NCBI GenBank assembly: GCA_900770275.1
Contig: CAAGJS010000061.1
Span: 1 to 7,514, forward strand
Direction: 5' to 3'
DNA: 7,514 bases
DNA from: Erysipelotrichaceae bacterium
Lineage (GTDB): Bacteria; Bacillota_I; Bacilli_A; Erysipelotrichales; Erysipelotrichaceae
Below the pieces are notes generated by a model. It was not told the DNA's origin. It worked only from the letters and a program-made list of their open reading frames with translations, and made no database searches. Below, piece by piece: positions 7,096-7,514 of the stretch (positions are counted from its first letter, which is position 1; each line of letters begins with the position of its first letter). The position numbers and the translations under genes are program-made.

Positions 7096-7514
7096 ATGAA
7101 ACGGGCGTGGTTTCGGGAACTGCTGCGCAGGCGGATCGCCGTGATCCTGCTTCTGGTCTTGCAGGCGCTTTTTATCGCCTATGTCGTCAGCAGTGACAGC
7201 CTCATGGCCGAACTCGTCCGCATTCTGCTCCGTGTCCTCAGTGTCGTGATCGTGCTTCATGTAATCTCCCACAAGGACAAGGGCGCGAATAAAGTGGCAT
7301 GGGTATTTTTGATCCTTTTGTTCCCGGTGTTTGGCGGAGCGTTTTACCTCCTCTATCACTTTCAATCCTCAACAAAGCGGTTCAGCAAGGCAATTGCCGA
7401 AATTGAACGAGAAAACCGAGAACTCTATCATCTGCCTGGAGATGCTTATGAGAAAGCCAGGCAAGCTATCCCGCAGCACCTCCCGCAGATTCGATATTTA
7501 CAGGAATTTGCCGG
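7096..7514 (+). CDS. cls: Cardiolipin synthase, N-terminal part (truncated by window end)
   Basis: The frame from ATG 7096 stays open to the last base, giving 139 residues of a protein that continues beyond the window. The N-terminus is MKRAWFRELLRRR, followed by three hydrophobic segments at about 14-31, 40-57 and 67-87. The third carries the PLDc_N signature: KGANKVAWVF, then LLFPVFGG (74-81) and FYLLYHF. A basic, then Glu-rich helical stretch follows (STKRF, AEIERENREL). This is the layout of canonical Firmicutes cardiolipin synthases, which join two phosphatidylglycerols into cardiolipin and glycerol at the membrane and are usually about 480-520 residues. The two HKD motifs expected further on are outside the window, so catalytic integrity cannot be checked. 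It is the third gene of the tight PLD-ATPase-Cls cluster. The symbol follows the family and is not a proven orthologue. Confidence 0.87.
   Translation, partial: MKRAWFRELLRRRIAVILLLVLQALFIAYVVSSDSLMAELVRILLRVLSVVIVLHVISHKDKGANKVAWVFLILLFPVFGGAFYLLYHFQSSTKRFSKAIAEIERENRELYHLPGDAYEKARQAIPQHLPQIRYLQEFA

Noticed and set aside
7009..7365. 118-codon minus-strand frame across the ATPase/cls junction
   Set aside because: It is highly charged and low in complexity, and it opposes two well-supported genes with their own ribosome binding sites.

Overview
The window looks like a chromosomal stretch from an anaerobic Gram-positive Clostridia (Eubacteriales, perhaps a gut Oscillospiraceae-type lineage). 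This is inferred from purine-rich AGGAGG-type ribosome binding sites, a GC content of roughly 50-60%, and the protein types present: a SPASM-like radical SAM C-terminus, a DegV fatty-acid-binding protein, and a cardiolipin synthase with a PLDc_N membrane domain. All recognisable genes are on the + strand.

Layout: (i) 2-286 is the C-terminal end of a radical SAM protein whose start lies upstream of the window. (ii) 287-409 is a highly structured intergenic leader with two nested perfect inverted repeats. (iii) 410-1270 encodes a complete DegV/EDD family protein. (iv) 1271-1431 is non-coding and ends in a small alternative-hairpin motif abutting the next ribosome binding site. (v) 1432-2865 encodes a sodium:solute symporter family permease. 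(vi) 2938-4356 encodes a membrane-anchored phospholipase D superfamily protein with two HKD motifs, resembling ClsC/YmdC-type cardiolipin synthases. (vii) 4389-7079 encodes a P2A-type cation (probably Ca2+) transporting ATPase. (viii) 7096 to the window end is the N-terminal 139 residues of a canonical cardiolipin synthase, which the window edge cuts off before its catalytic motifs.

Genes vi-viii are separated by only 32 and 16 bases, with no terminator between them, and the stop codon of the ATPase lies inside the Shine-Dalgarno sequence of the cardiolipin synthase. They therefore look like one operon. It would combine two phospholipid-headgroup transferases of the PLD superfamily with a calcium-type pump, suggesting a membrane-lipid and divalent-cation homeostasis unit. 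The symporter 72 bases upstream may belong to the same transcript. The DegV protein also touches lipid metabolism, since characterised family members deliver fatty acids to FakA, but it is separated by a 161-base gap.

I see no mobile element, CRISPR array, tRNA or rRNA, and no obviously new defence or biosynthetic system. The points most worth following are the operon pairing and the nested inverted repeat at 287-350.
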